Numbered from the stretch's first letter, positions 35,355 through 43,900 are shown. The stretch is 46,579 bases of DNA from Paenibacillus pabuli NBRC 13638 (GCF_001514495.1 NZ_BCNM01000036.1:1-46579), one strand, 5' to 3'. The notes: generated by a model not told the origin, from the letters alone. Translations and numbers: made by a program.

Positions 35355-35702
35355 CTATTTTCGATAATCTATAAAGACGCTGTCTGCAGAATACGATTGT
35401 TGATATGCAATCTGTTGAGACCGAATATTCCCCCGTTTTTCCAGCCATTCGGCTGCTTCATCTTTTATTTCCAACATTCTTTCAACGATAATTCTTTCCT
35501 CAATGATCAACTCATTAATCCTGGTTTTTATCTCATCTGTTATCAACGAGCGATAGGCCTCCATCTCGTTAACAATATATTCTCTTTGCTCAGCATAATC
35601 CAGCAATTGATCTTCATTCAATTCCGAAATATTCGCGATGGTGGAATGGGATAATTGACTATATTCATTAACGAAGATCTGTAATTTTTCTTGATCAGTC
35701 AT
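35355..35702 (-). CDS. fliT: FliT-like flagellar chaperone
   Basis: A 115-aa, almost wholly helical protein, without sharp motifs. It is called FliT from size, helical charge pattern and position: its start overlaps the fliS stop by 4 bases and it closes the fliD-fliS-fliT operon, as in B. subtilis. FliT chaperones the cap protein FliD until export. Sequence alone would give little support. Confidence 0.7.
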   Translation of the reverse strand: MTDQEKLQIFVNEYSQLSHSTIANISELNEDQLLDYAEQREYIVNEMEAYRSLITDEIKTRINELIIEERIIVERMLEIKDEAAEWLEKRGNIRSQQIAYQQSYSADSVFIDYRK

Positions 35703-36082
35703 AAAGCATATCCTGTTCCTAAAGATTTACTCGCTTCCACCCACGCATCTCTAAGTTCTTTTAAATGTTCCAATACCTCTTCCGCTGGATCGGTCTTTTT
35801 ATTTACATTAGACTCAATTAATCGATGTAGCATATACTCATAGACAGCCACTAGATTGTTGGAAATAGAGTAATCATAGTTTAAGGATGATATAAGTTCG
35901 TGAACAATAGCTTGGGCCTTAATCAAATTACGATTTGCTACTTCATAATCCTTTTGTTTTATACCCTCAATACCAGCCTGAACAAAACGAATTGCCCCAT
36001 CATATAACATAATTAGCAACTTAGGTTTTGAAGCGGTTTGAGCCTGAGTTTGCTGATACTTCTGGTATGGAGAATTAATCAA
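35699..36082 (-). CDS. fliS: flagellin export chaperone FliS
   Basis: Binds the C-terminus of flagellin in the cytoplasm and stops it polymerising; in B. subtilis it also takes part in the FliW-CsrA-flagellin switch. The 127-aa protein starts INSPYQKYQQTQAQTASKPK and has the LLIMLYDGAIRF helix typical of the family. The start is TTG at 36082 with AGGAGG eight bases upstream; no ATG in that area fits. Confidence 0.95.
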   Translation of the reverse strand: MINSPYQKYQQTQAQTASKPKLLIMLYDGAIRFVQAGIEGIKQKDYEVANRNLIKAQAIVHELISSLNYDYSISNNLVAVYEYMLHRLIESNVNKKTDPAEEVLEHLKELRDAWVEASKSLGTGYAL

Positions 36083-36095
36083 TGTGCCGCCCTCC

Positions 36096-37640
36096 TTACA
36101 TAAAACTGGACAAACTTGATGAGGTATTATTGTACTTATTAATAGCAGTTTCCATAGCAGTGAATTTTTTAAAATAGTTTGTTTCTTTCATGTTTAATCT
36201 TGCTGTGAAATCACTTATGCGGATATCAAGCAGCCTTAATGATTCCCCCATGCTACTACTTACATTAAATGAAGCAGTAAGTTCCGTACTAACTCTAGAA
36301 GTCCCAGCTGTATTTGCTAAACTATCTAATGTTTTATTCGATATTTTACGTAATCGGGAGAATACTCCATCAGAAGAATTATAATCGTTGTTGAGATATG
36401 AGGAAGAATAATTGTTTCCCAAGTAACTACTAACAATATCGGGATTCTCTTCAAGAGCGGCTCTCAACTTGTCAGTATCAAGAATTAATTTCCCCTTAGT
36501 TTCATATGTGCCTGTAGTAATACCGATGTGAGTCATGTTAATTTCACTTGTTGTCTTAGCCCCGTTTTCTAATGTTATGGGGCTGTCCAGCTTGACAGTC
36601 TGGACAAGTGCAGTACGCATTTGAGAAATGGTACCCTCTAAGATACTATCACGTTTTAGCATCCCGCTTTTAGCTTTATCTTCCCACAGTTTAACCTCAT
36701 CATCAGACATATCACTTTTTTGGTCACTAGTTAATGGAGTATATTTTGAGTAACGTTCTTCATTGACTTTCCCATTCAAGAAAGACATAAGTTCGTTGTA
36801 AGAATCAACAAAACTTTGAACAGTCTCCACAATTTTATCAATATCTTTTGTAACTGCAACCCGTGTAGTTTCACCGTTACTCAACGTATTAAGTGTGATA
36901 TCAACCCCATTTATGTTAAAACTATTTGATGCTTTAGTTACTTCAAGACCGTTGATTTTAACTTTCGCATCAACACCACCAGAAAGTTGACTGTTTAGCT
37001 TGAAAGCTGTAAAAACATCTCCATTAAGAGTAATGCTATTGGAATCAACACCTGTTGTTTTGCTAGAGATCGACATATTTCCTGTAGCGGAATCATATAT
37101 TGCTGTTACACCAGCTTTGGTGTTAGCGTTAATTTTTTTCACGAAAGAATCCAAGGTCTCTGTTGCGCCATCAATCGCAATATCAACTCCATTAATTTGG
37201 ACATTTAAAGTTCCACTACTTGCTACTCCTGATCCACTAATATCTGATAACAGCACCTTACCCCAATCGTTCTCCGAACCTCCCTTAGTTGGTACCGATG
37301 AAGACTTAGTAGAAGCAGCTTTGGCCAATTGTGTAACCTCTATTTCCATATTACCTACTGCAGATGTAGATGCCTTTACGGTTACTGCACTTGTATTGCC
37401 GCTAACCGAAGCTTTTTGAGCATTAAGAGAGGTTAACTTACTGAAAGTATCATTGATTTTATTTTGAGCAAATGTAACTAATTTCACACTAGTTTCACGA
37501 TACCCCTCACGTTTCCATTCCATAAGTTGTTTGTTCTGATTAAGCTTGTTCAATGGTTGGCTTTCTGCCTGCATTAACTTTTTAACCATTGCATCAATAT
37601 CCATACCGGATGCCAGACCAGAAATTCTAGTAACTGCCAT
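36096..37640 (-). CDS. fliD: flagellar filament cap protein FliD
   Basis: Forms the cap at the filament tip where new flagellin is added. The 514-aa protein has the FliD N-terminus (RISGLASGMDIDAMVKKLMQ), a Ser/Thr/Asn-rich middle and the C-terminal heptad domain (IRISDFTARLNMKETNYFKK...). The ATG at 37640 follows AAAGGATGGTTTAGA; 12 codons upstream are not FliD-like. The Ser/Thr-rich surface could also be a target of the glycosylation system, which is only a thought. Second gene of the operon, 19 bases after flaG. Confidence 0.95.
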   Translation of the reverse strand: MAVTRISGLASGMDIDAMVKKLMQAESQPLNKLNQNKQLMEWKREGYRETSVKLVTFAQNKINDTFSKLTSLNAQKASVSGNTSAVTVKASTSAVGNMEIEVTQLAKAASTKSSSVPTKGGSENDWGKVLLSDISGSGVASSGTLNVQINGVDIAIDGATETLDSFVKKINANTKAGVTAIYDSATGNMSISSKTTGVDSNSITLNGDVFTAFKLNSQLSGGVDAKVKINGLEVTKASNSFNINGVDITLNTLSNGETTRVAVTKDIDKIVETVQSFVDSYNELMSFLNGKVNEERYSKYTPLTSDQKSDMSDDEVKLWEDKAKSGMLKRDSILEGTISQMRTALVQTVKLDSPITLENGAKTTSEINMTHIGITTGTYETKGKLILDTDKLRAALEENPDIVSSYLGNNYSSSYLNNDYNSSDGVFSRLRKISNKTLDSLANTAGTSRVSTELTASFNVSSSMGESLRLLDIRISDFTARLNMKETNYFKKFTAMETAINKYNNTSSSLSSFM

Positions 37641-37659
37641 TCTAAACCATCCTTTCACA

Positions 37660-38037
37660 CTAAATTTTCTTATCAACCATTAAACCAGCAAATTCCATCA
37701 TTTTTGCAGCAACATCTAAAATTTTTTCAGGCGGAACTTCACGAATGAGCTCTCCTGTTTCTTTATTCATAACTTTAATCATAACAGCATGTGTTTCTTT
37801 GTGAATGGAAAACTCAAGGGATCTTTGAGGTCCTTGAATCGCGTTTATAGCTTTATTAAGCTCTTCAATAGCCATCTCTTGGTTCTCAATTGTATTATTG
37901 GTTGTACGTCCGTTTCCTGAAAGAATTAAAGGAAAATCGGAAGAAGTAGCTTTTTCTTTTAAATCTTTCGTTGGGGAAACAGAGGTATGCGACAAAACAC
38001 CCTTTGTCAATGGCACTGTCGATTTAACTGGCTCCAT
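37660..38037 (-). CDS. flaG: FlaG family flagellar protein
   Basis: A 125-aa protein with the FlaG core in its last 75 residues (FSIHKETHAVMIKVMNKETGELIREVPPEK, LDVAAKMMEFAGLMVDKKI). FlaG proteins sit beside fliD and affect filament length; the mechanism is not clear. The ATG at 38037 has GGAGG six bases upstream. First gene of the SigD operon flaG-fliD-fliS-fliT. Confidence 0.92.
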   Translation of the reverse strand: MEPVKSTVPLTKGVLSHTSVSPTKDLKEKATSSDFPLILSGNGRTTNNTIENQEMAIEELNKAINAIQGPQRSLEFSIHKETHAVMIKVMNKETGELIREVPPEKILDVAAKMMEFAGLMVDKKI

Positions 38038-38097
38038 TTGAATCCTCCACAATTTTATATTATTTTTTTTTTATGACTAATTAATTCATTACTATAT

Positions 38098-38125
38098 ATA
38101 TCGGCTAAAGACATGGGAACTTTTA
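38098..38125 (-). promoter_or_regulatory. SigD promoter of the flaG-fliD-fliS-fliT operon
   Basis: TAAA (38122-38125), 16 bases, then a perfect GCCGATAT (38098-38105) on the minus strand, about 60 bases before the flaG start and downstream of the hag terminator. Confidence 0.88.
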
Positions 38126-38140
38126 TGGTAAATTCAAAAT

Positions 38141-38180
38141 AAAAAAAAGCCCTGTATAAGAAATACAGGACTTTAAAAAA
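38141..38180 (-). terminator. hag terminator
   Basis: AAAGTCCTGTAT and ATACAGGGCTTT pair over 12 bp (one G.U) followed by TTTTT on the minus strand, starting about 10 bases after the hag stop. It makes hag a single-gene transcript. Confidence 0.92.
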
Positions 38181-38190
38181 CATTCGAAAA

Positions 38191-38958
38191 TTAACGAAGC
38201 AAGGACAGAACGCCTTGTGGAGCAGAGTTTGCTTGGGAAAGCATGGATTGAGAAGCTTGCAGCAAGATGTTGTTTTTGGACAAAGCAACCATTTCTTTAG
38301 CCATGTCAGTATCACGGATACGTGACTCGGATGCAGTCAGGTTTTCAACAGTTGTACCCAAGTTGTTGGAGGTATACTCCAGACGGTTTTGTACAGCACC
38401 CAGTTTAGCACGTTGTTTCGCAACAGTTTCAATTGCTTTTGTTGCGCTATCAAGCGATACACCCGACTTCAAGCCTTTGAAACCGGAAGTGCTAATACCA
38501 CTAATTGTAATTTTAAAAGTACTATCATCCGCTTGAATAGATACATTGGAAGTGATTTTGATACCATTGAACTTTGTATTAGAAGTGATTGCATCAATTT
38601 GTGCGCCCAGTTGCCCAAGTTCCATTTTGATATTGGATTTGTCACTTGCTTGGTAGGTACCGTTAGAGCTTTGTACCAACAGTTCTTTCATACGAGTCAA
38701 CATGGAGGATACTTCGTTCATTGCGCCCTCAGCTGTTTGTGCGAATGAGATACCGTCTTGAACGTTACGTTGAGCTTGCTCCAAACCACGGATTTGACCG
38801 CGCATTTTTTCGGAGATGGAGAGACCTGCAGCATCGTCAGCCGCACGGTTGATACGCAGACCGGAAGACAATTTCTCCATGTTTTTGCTTGCTGCAGAGT
38901 TGTTCAGACCCATATTACGGTGTGTGTTAACCGCTGGTAAGTTGTGATTGATAATCAT
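38191..38958 (-). CDS. hag: flagellin
   Basis: The filament subunit, 255 aa. The D0/D1 helices are conserved at both ends (MIINHNLPAVNTHRNM; RINRAADDAAGLSISEKMRGQ; end SMLSQANSAPQGVLSLLR). The middle (about 135-180) is short, with Ser/Thr-rich loops (SIQADDSTFKITISGISTSG) that are natural sites for O-glycans from the neighbouring Maf cluster. Expression is set at two levels visible here: a SigD promoter and a CsrA-binding hairpin in the leader. Only one flagellin gene is in the window. Confidence 0.97.
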   Translation of the reverse strand: MIINHNLPAVNTHRNMGLNNSAASKNMEKLSSGLRINRAADDAAGLSISEKMRGQIRGLEQAQRNVQDGISFAQTAEGAMNEVSSMLTRMKELLVQSSNGTYQASDKSNIKMELGQLGAQIDAITSNTKFNGIKITSNVSIQADDSTFKITISGISTSGFKGLKSGVSLDSATKAIETVAKQRAKLGAVQNRLEYTSNNLGTTVENLTASESRIRDTDMAKEMVALSKNNILLQASQSMLSQANSAPQGVLSLLR

Positions 38959-38964
38959 TGTTTA

Positions 38965-39003
38965 TTTCCTCCCTGAAATGGTTATATGCCCACATCCATG
39001 TGG
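38965..39003 (-). promoter_or_regulatory. CsrA binding sites in the hag leader
   Basis: The leader RNA has CCACAUGGAUGUGG (38990-39003): a 5-bp hairpin whose loop shows GGA, matching the ACA-N-GGAUGU core of the CsrA consensus. About 20 bases later the Shine-Dalgarno CAGGGAGGAAA (38964-38974) gives a second GGA site. This is the two-site layout of the B. subtilis hag leader, and csrA and fliW are the next genes upstream. Confidence 0.82.
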
Positions 39004-39054
39004 TATTAGCGTCTTCACAGGTCGGCCGCCCTGAAGATTACCGCCTTAATATAT

Positions 39055-39082
39055 ATATCGACGACATGACATAATTTGTTTA
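39055..39082 (-). promoter_or_regulatory. SigD promoter of hag
   Basis: TAAA (39079-39082), 16 bases, then GTCGATAT (39055-39062), one base from the SigD -10 box, on the minus strand. Transcription would start near 39048, leaving a leader of about 90 bases. Confidence 0.82.
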
Positions 39083-39144
39083 TAGCCATCTCAATTTTTT
39101 TTCTGTTTTTTTAACATCGTTCTAGGGAGGCACTTTTTTAAACG

Positions 39145-39378
39145 TTATTTAGTTAGCTCTCCCAAGTCTTTTATCGTTTTTTGCAATTCCTCTAGATTCA
39201 TAGCCGCATTATGATTGTTTTGCTCAATCGCGTCGAGAACTTCCTTACGATAGATATCAATATCCCTTGGGGCTGCTATACCAAGTTTCACATTCTCCCC
39301 TTCTACAGATAGCACTGTCAATACGATATCATCTGATATGACAATAGATTCCCCTTTTTTGCGAGTAAGTACCAGCAT
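39145..39378 (-). CDS. csrA: carbon storage regulator CsrA
   Basis: A 77-aa RNA-binding dimer that blocks hag translation by covering the ribosome binding site. It begins MLVLTRKKGESIVI and has the GENVKLGIAAPRDIDIYRKEV segment with the RNA-contact residues. Its ATG shares a base with the fliW stop (TGATG), so both are made together, which suits a CsrA-FliW partner switch. The C-terminal 15 residues are a tail of the longer Bacillus-type form. Confidence 0.97.
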   Translation of the reverse strand: MLVLTRKKGESIVISDDIVLTVLSVEGENVKLGIAAPRDIDIYRKEVLDAIEQNNHNAAMNLEELQKTIKDLGELTK

Positions 39379-39836
39379 CAGATACCACCGTCCTTATTGA
39401 GAAAACCTTCATTTCTCCATAATGCATGTTTTGTTTTGTATGATGTATTTTGCAGTACAATTTGCTTGCCCATTTTTTTGTGTGTATTAAACACAACGGG
39501 AGCCAATAAGTTAGCTGTTGCATGTCGAATCTCTTCATGCAACGTGACTATGCATCGAACCTGTATATCACTTGCATCTGTTACACCGAGATCTTCTACA
39601 CTTTCAGGAGAAAGTTCGAACTCATATTCCGGGTCAAAATCAAATGGATTTACAGTCACAAAGGCCACTGAATGTTCTTCAACTGCACCAAACAAGCTAA
39701 ATACTTCATCATGTTGCTGCAACTCAAATGATTTCAGTTCTTCAAAACCTAGGATTCCTTTCGGGAAAATGTATGTTTCTTTCACCAATTGCTCCTGTGG
39801 AGTCTCCGTTCTGTTATGTTGACTCATTATGTTCAT
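39378..39836 (-). CDS. fliW: flagellar assembly factor FliW
   Basis: Binds CsrA (freeing hag mRNA) or free flagellin, and so couples flagellin synthesis to export. The 152-aa protein has the family core IFPKGILGFEELKSFEL, FVTVNPFDFDPEYEFEL and LLAPVVFNTHKKMGKQIVL. The ATG at 39836 follows GGGGGAGG. The B. subtilis gene yviE that lies between flgL and fliW is absent; a terminator-like hairpin stands there instead. Confidence 0.95.
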   Translation of the reverse strand: MNIMSQHNRTETPQEQLVKETYIFPKGILGFEELKSFELQQHDEVFSLFGAVEEHSVAFVTVNPFDFDPEYEFELSPESVEDLGVTDASDIQVRCIVTLHEEIRHATANLLAPVVFNTHKKMGKQIVLQNTSYKTKHALWRNEGFLNKDGGI

Positions 39837-39852
39837 CCTCCCCCAAATTCGT

Positions 39853-39888
39853 AAAAAAAGCTACGGACTACTTACTGTCCATAGCTTA
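39853..39888 (-). terminator. terminator or attenuator between flgL and fliW
   Basis: AGCTATGGAC and GTCCGTAGCT pair over 10 bp (one U.G) followed by seven T on the minus strand, 17-64 bases before the fliW start region. It should stop much of the flgM-flgL transcript ahead of fliW-csrA. Confidence 0.85.
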
Positions 39889-39916
39889 CAGTCTATACTG
39901 GATTAAAATCAAATGG

Positions 39917-40825
39917 TTACCTCATAAAGTCCATCAGCGATGGTTGCATGATTTGAGCAGAAGACTTCAACGCCGCTTCATAGATCGTCTGCGCGGAAGT
40001 AGCCTGAATCATAAGACTAGCCACATCGGCATCCTCTGTCTTGGATTGAAGAGTAGTAAAATTCAAATCTTGATCTTGTAACCTATTTTGTACCAATTCA
40101 ATACGGTTGGTTCGTGCACCCACCTCTGAAAGACATGCTTGCATTTTGGTGGAACGCGACTCAATATTTTGTAATTGCTGTTGTACTGCAGTATTACTCC
40201 CGCTATTTAAGGCTGTTGAAAGATCATCAATAATTTTAAAGACATTATCGGTCTCGCCTTTATTACCAAAAAATTCGGAACCTGAAGTATTAATTTGAAA
40301 AGTAACCTGCTCACTAATAGAATACAGCACTCCTTGTGTATCTGTCTCTACATCCGCATAATCTGTCACTGTACCCGTTAATTCATAAGGGGCTTTGTCA
40401 TACGTTTGACCATTGAAGATGAACTTTCCACGAATCTGCGTATTACCTATATCCACAAGGTGTTTCTTCAATTGTTCTACTTCAAGGTTAACAGCTTCAA
40501 GATCTGAGTCAGACAACGTTCCATTAGATCCTTGGACTGCCAGTTCTTTCAACCTTTTCATTACATCATTAGCTTGCTGCATATTTGAATCCGTCGCATC
40601 CAGCCAACTTACCGCTGCATCCGTATTAGATTGGTACTGCTCATTCGCCGCCAACTCTGCACGGTAACGGAGCGCGTAAGTCACACCAACGGGATCATCG
40701 GATGGTTTATTGATTTTGCGCCCTGTGGAAATCTGGTTGGACATGTTATCCATTCGGTTCAGGTTGCGGTTCAGGTTGCTAAGCATCTGAGTGCTCATCA
40801 TTCCTGAGGTTACGCGAATAGCCAT
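39917..40825 (-). CDS. flgL: flagellar hook-filament junction protein FlgL (HAP3)
   Basis: A 302-aa junction protein between hook and filament. It has flagellin-like ends: RVTSGMMSTQMLSNLNRNLNRM and ISTGRKINKPSDDPVGVTYAL at the front, and DVASLMIQATSAQTIYEAALKSS near the end. The ATG at 40825 has GGGGG in front. It follows flgK by 23 bases. Confidence 0.96.
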   Translation of the reverse strand: MAIRVTSGMMSTQMLSNLNRNLNRMDNMSNQISTGRKINKPSDDPVGVTYALRYRAELAANEQYQSNTDAAVSWLDATDSNMQQANDVMKRLKELAVQGSNGTLSDSDLEAVNLEVEQLKKHLVDIGNTQIRGKFIFNGQTYDKAPYELTGTVTDYADVETDTQGVLYSISEQVTFQINTSGSEFFGNKGETDNVFKIIDDLSTALNSGSNTAVQQQLQNIESRSTKMQACLSEVGARTNRIELVQNRLQDQDLNFTTLQSKTEDADVASLMIQATSAQTIYEAALKSSAQIMQPSLMDFMR

Positions 40826-40848
40826 TATTGGTTCCCCCTTTCTACGTC

Positions 40849-42411
40849 TTAGCGACCGACTACACCGGTGCTGTTAATGAGTTTGTTCAGCAGTTCATCG
40901 TAAGCAGTCATAAAACGAGCAGCTGCACTATACGCGTGCTGAAACTTGATCAAGTTACTCATTTCTTCATCTAGCGATACTCCGCTTACCGATTGACGGT
41001 TCAAGTCAACCTGTTCAGTGAGGAGTTGAGCATTTTTTGCTTGACGGTTAGCTTCTTGGGTCTGTACACCAAGTTGTCCTACAATTGCGCCGAAAAAGTC
41101 ATCTACCGTGGTTGGTTTGGACAATGCTGATCCAAAATCAAATTTCGCATCTTTTAAGCCAGCTAAAGCCAGCGCCAGGCTATTATTCCCCAGTACTACA
41201 CTCTCACTTGTACCTGTTCCGGTCGTACGCATCGAAGTCGCGATGTTATTCGGATCATTTTGGATATCTTTACTTAATGTAATATTTCCAGCCGTGATCG
41301 TTCCTGAACCGTCTTTGGTTGTAAAAAAGTCCCCGCCCGCAGTTGGTGTATTACCACTAAGCGTATAACCCAGTTTATGAAGCCCATTAATCCCTTGAAC
41401 CGTCACTTTCAAATCTGACGTTAACGTTCTATTGTTATTGGCATCTGAATAGGTCACATTGTTGAAAACCGTGCCGCTAGGCAATACGGATCCAGCAGGA
41501 ATGGTAATCTCAATATCCCCGGTTGCGAGCGTATTCGCCAGTTGATTGATTTGATTACGATAGTCTGCTACATATTGATCACGGGAATGGATCATTCCGT
41601 AAACTTCGCCGCCAGTTAAAGTCCCCGCTTGATAGGCATTCTCTAGAATATCAGCCGTGACAGGAACCACCGCAGCTCCAGTGACCGCTACTTGACCTGC
41701 AATCGTTACCTGGTAGCCACTGTCCAGTTCTGTTATCTGAACGCCTGCAATCTTGGAAAGCTGGTCTACGGCATAATCACGTTGGTCACGCAAATCATTG
41801 GCATTGTCTCCGAGTTGCTCCACTTTTACGATGTTGTTGTTCAGATCCGCTATGGACTGCAAATATGAGTTGATCTCAGTGGTTTTTAACGAAACGTTAT
41901 TGGTCAAATCACTAGTCAGTGCATCCAATTGGAGACTGATTTGATTTAAACCATCTGTTAACGCCAAAGTTGTCTCTTTCACAATTTTGCGGTTTGTAAC
42001 ATCCTGTGGATCTTGACTAAGATCGGACCAAGAGTTCCAGAAGTTATTCAGCACTGTGCGAATCCCCGTATCCGAAGGCTCATTCATGATGGTTTCAAGC
42101 TTTTCAAGTGTACTATTACGAATGGTCCATCCTCCAAGTGAGGTGTTCTCATTACGGAATTGCCCGTCCAAAAAAGATTCACGAACACGCATAATTGAGT
42201 TGAACTCCACACCCGTTCCAAGCTGACCTGGTGCTGTTGTACGGTAAAATGCCACTGCATCAATTGGATCTGCTGCCGTCATGTTGACAACTTGTCGTGA
42301 ATAACCTGGTGTATTCGCATTGGCAACGTTATGTCCTGTTGTGTTCAAAGCGGCCGTTTGTGTGATCAGACTGCGTTTGGCCGTTTCAATTGAATGGAAT
42401 GTTGAAGCCAT
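40849..42411 (-). CDS. flgK: flagellar hook-associated protein FlgK (HAP1)
   Basis: A 520-aa junction protein next to the hook. The N-terminus STFHSIETAKRSL...TTGHNVANANTPGYSRQ is the rod/hook-protein motif; the C-terminus has SGVSLDEEMSNLIKFQHAYS and AYDELLNKLINS. The middle is a variable Thr/Asn-rich region. It follows flgN by 18 bases. Confidence 0.97.
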   Translation of the reverse strand: MASTFHSIETAKRSLITQTAALNTTGHNVANANTPGYSRQVVNMTAADPIDAVAFYRTTAPGQLGTGVEFNSIMRVRESFLDGQFRNENTSLGGWTIRNSTLEKLETIMNEPSDTGIRTVLNNFWNSWSDLSQDPQDVTNRKIVKETTLALTDGLNQISLQLDALTSDLTNNVSLKTTEINSYLQSIADLNNNIVKVEQLGDNANDLRDQRDYAVDQLSKIAGVQITELDSGYQVTIAGQVAVTGAAVVPVTADILENAYQAGTLTGGEVYGMIHSRDQYVADYRNQINQLANTLATGDIEITIPAGSVLPSGTVFNNVTYSDANNNRTLTSDLKVTVQGINGLHKLGYTLSGNTPTAGGDFFTTKDGSGTITAGNITLSKDIQNDPNNIATSMRTTGTGTSESVVLGNNSLALALAGLKDAKFDFGSALSKPTTVDDFFGAIVGQLGVQTQEANRQAKNAQLLTEQVDLNRQSVSGVSLDEEMSNLIKFQHAYSAAARFMTAYDELLNKLINSTGVVGR

Positions 42412-42429
42412 GTTGTTTTTCCCCCATTA

Positions 42430-42930
42430 TTAAGCCCGAGTATCAAAGAGTCCGGAGCGAGCCATACCATAAGGCTTCTCAGAAGGATTCTGATACGTAG
42501 CTTCTGATTCAGAATGAAATGACATTGTCTCAATAAAAAAGTCGATGTACGAGAGCGACTGCTTAATAAGCTGCTGATTGGCTTCATTAAGATGTTTCAC
42601 CTTTTGCAACACATCTGTTAATGAAGTTTGAGCCTGAAGAAGCTTCTTTTTCTCGGCCGCATCAAAAACCAGTCTCGTCAACTCACTAATAGTCAGATTC
42701 AACTTGGACTTGATGCCACGCCCCTCCAGAAACTGGTGGACAGCCTGAAGTCTTTGCTGCTCGATCAACTCAATCCTTTTAAGAAGTTTGGATTCATGAT
42801 TAATTAGAGAGATCAGTATATCAACTTTGTTGGCAACTACCGCTTCCTTCTTCCGCTCCCCCAGCTCAAACATATCCACATGTGCGGCTTCCAGCTGTTC
42901 AAGTACATCAATTATCGATTCAATTGCCAT
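42430..42930 (-). CDS. flgN: FlgN-like flagellar chaperone
   Basis: A 166-aa helical, coiled-coil-rich protein, weakly conserved, placed between flgM and flgK as in B. subtilis (yvyG/flgN). FlgN holds FlgK and FlgL before export. The call rests on length, helical character and position. Confidence 0.85.
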   Translation of the reverse strand: MAIESIIDVLEQLEAAHVDMFELGERKKEAVVANKVDILISLINHESKLLKRIELIEQQRLQAVHQFLEGRGIKSKLNLTISELTRLVFDAAEKKKLLQAQTSLTDVLQKVKHLNEANQQLIKQSLSYIDFFIETMSFHSESEATYQNPSEKPYGMARSGLFDTRA

Positions 42931-42938
42931 GTGTCCTC

Positions 42939-43223
42939 CTATTGATTAGGGAAGTTCTTAAAGTATGGAGCGAGCTTCTCGGCAAGCTTCTGGCTGTCTA
43001 CTTGATAAGTTCCCGAATTTACCTGTTCTTTTAATTCTTGAATACGTTGTATACGTCCTGCATCCTGTGTACGACCTTGTTCCTCAAGCATCTTCATCGC
43101 CTCCGGAGAAATGGATACTTCGTCCTTACGGCGGCTCTTTTTGGCATCAGCCTGCTGATTGGATTCAACGTTCCTCTGATAGGAATTGATAGCACCAATT
43201 CTATTCGGTTCATTGATTTTCAT
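42939..43223 (-). CDS. flgM: anti-sigma-28 factor FlgM
   Basis: A 94-aa protein that binds SigD and keeps late flagellar genes off until the hook is done. It has a flexible basic N-terminus (MKINEPNRIGAINSY), the segment KDEVSISPEAMKMLEE and the helical sigma-binding end VNSGTYQVDSQKLAEKLAPYF. Its leader has a large inverted repeat (43259-43306), so its own translation or mRNA life may be adjusted. The flgN start is 8 bases after its stop. Confidence 0.94.
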   Translation of the reverse strand: MKINEPNRIGAINSYQRNVESNQQADAKKSRRKDEVSISPEAMKMLEEQGRTQDAGRIQRIQELKEQVNSGTYQVDSQKLAEKLAPYFKNFPNQ

Positions 43224-43258
43224 ACGAACTACACTTCCTTTACCTTAGGATTTTATTA

Positions 43259-43306
43259 GATTATAGAATTCAGACGTTTTCAGCCAAGCTGAAAAATTCT
43301 ATAATC
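43259..43306 (-). other. large nested inverted repeat in the flgM leader
   Basis: Perfect arms GATTATAGAATT / AATTCTATAATC (12 bp) enclose a second perfect stem TTTTCAGC / GCTGAAAA (8 bp) with a bulge of six bases on one side. It ends about 35 bases before the flgM start. No T run follows, so it is not a normal terminator. Confidence 0.75.
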
Positions 43307-43407
43307 GCAAGAAAAACTACTGCTGAAATGCGGTCTGTCTCCCTTGAACATTCGTCGATCAATGTTTCTTCTTACATTATCTTTATGTTAACGAACAATT
43401 AGGATAA

Positions 43408-43444
43408 TAAAAAAAACCGATAATCTTTAATAAGTTTATCGGTA
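43408..43444 (-). terminator. yvyF terminator
   Basis: ACCGATAA and TTATCGGT pair on the minus strand around an A+T-rich loop, followed by seven more T, about 50 bases after the yvyF stop. flgM may therefore need a promoter of its own in 43310-43400, which I could not identify. Confidence 0.85.
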
Positions 43445-43492
43445 CGTTCCAAAACATTTGTTATAGCAAAAACTGTATTTAAGCCCTCGTTC

Positions 43493-43900
43493 CTATGAAT
43501 CGCGCAGTTTGTCGACAGCATTGTAGGTTCGTCCGCCTATATTGCCGTTATCCTTCTGGCCTACCTCACGCGCTGCCCCAGCCAGGTCCTTCGTCAAGCG
43601 ACTTCTACAAGAGTCGCACATATGCCCTTCGCGGATCAACGTTCCACATACTTCACAAGGATACATCATATTGGGGGCGTTTTCGATGGAAATCCGTCCC
43701 TCACGTATGAACTTGGTAATATTTTTAATTGAAACTTCTGTTGCATCGGATAATTCCTGTATATTAGTGCCTTTATTCTCGCGTAGATAGTCTACACAAG
43801 CTTGGTATTCCTTCTCAATTTCTTTGATACAGCTTGAACATACATCACGAAAATTTAACGCATATAATTTGCCGCAGCGAGGACAATTACCCAGATTCAT
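43493..43900 (-). CDS. yvyF: YvyF family flagellar operon protein
   Basis: A 135-aa protein with two zinc-ribbon-like cysteine pairs at the N-terminus (CPRCGK, CSSC) and two near residue 85-95 (CEVCG, CDSC), and between them a MerR-like helix-turn-helix stretch (NIQELSDATEVSIKNITKFI). It is found at the front of the flgM-flgK operon in bacilli. It is thought to be regulatory, but I know of no settled function. Confidence 0.88.
   Translation of the reverse strand: MNLGNCPRCGKLYALNFRDVCSSCIKEIEKEYQACVDYLRENKGTNIQELSDATEVSIKNITKFIREGRISIENAPNMMYPCEVCGTLIREGHMCDSCRSRLTKDLAGAAREVGQKDNGNIGGRTYNAVDKLRDS

Noticed and set aside
38055..38315. 86-codon minus-strand frame overlapping the hag end and flaG leader
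   Set aside because: It overlaps the flagellin C-terminus, the hag terminator and the SigD promoter; Cys/Phe-rich, not protein-like.
43259..43306. flgM leader inverted repeat as an intrinsic terminator
   Set aside because: No T run on either side, and a real terminator for yvyF lies 100 bases upstream.
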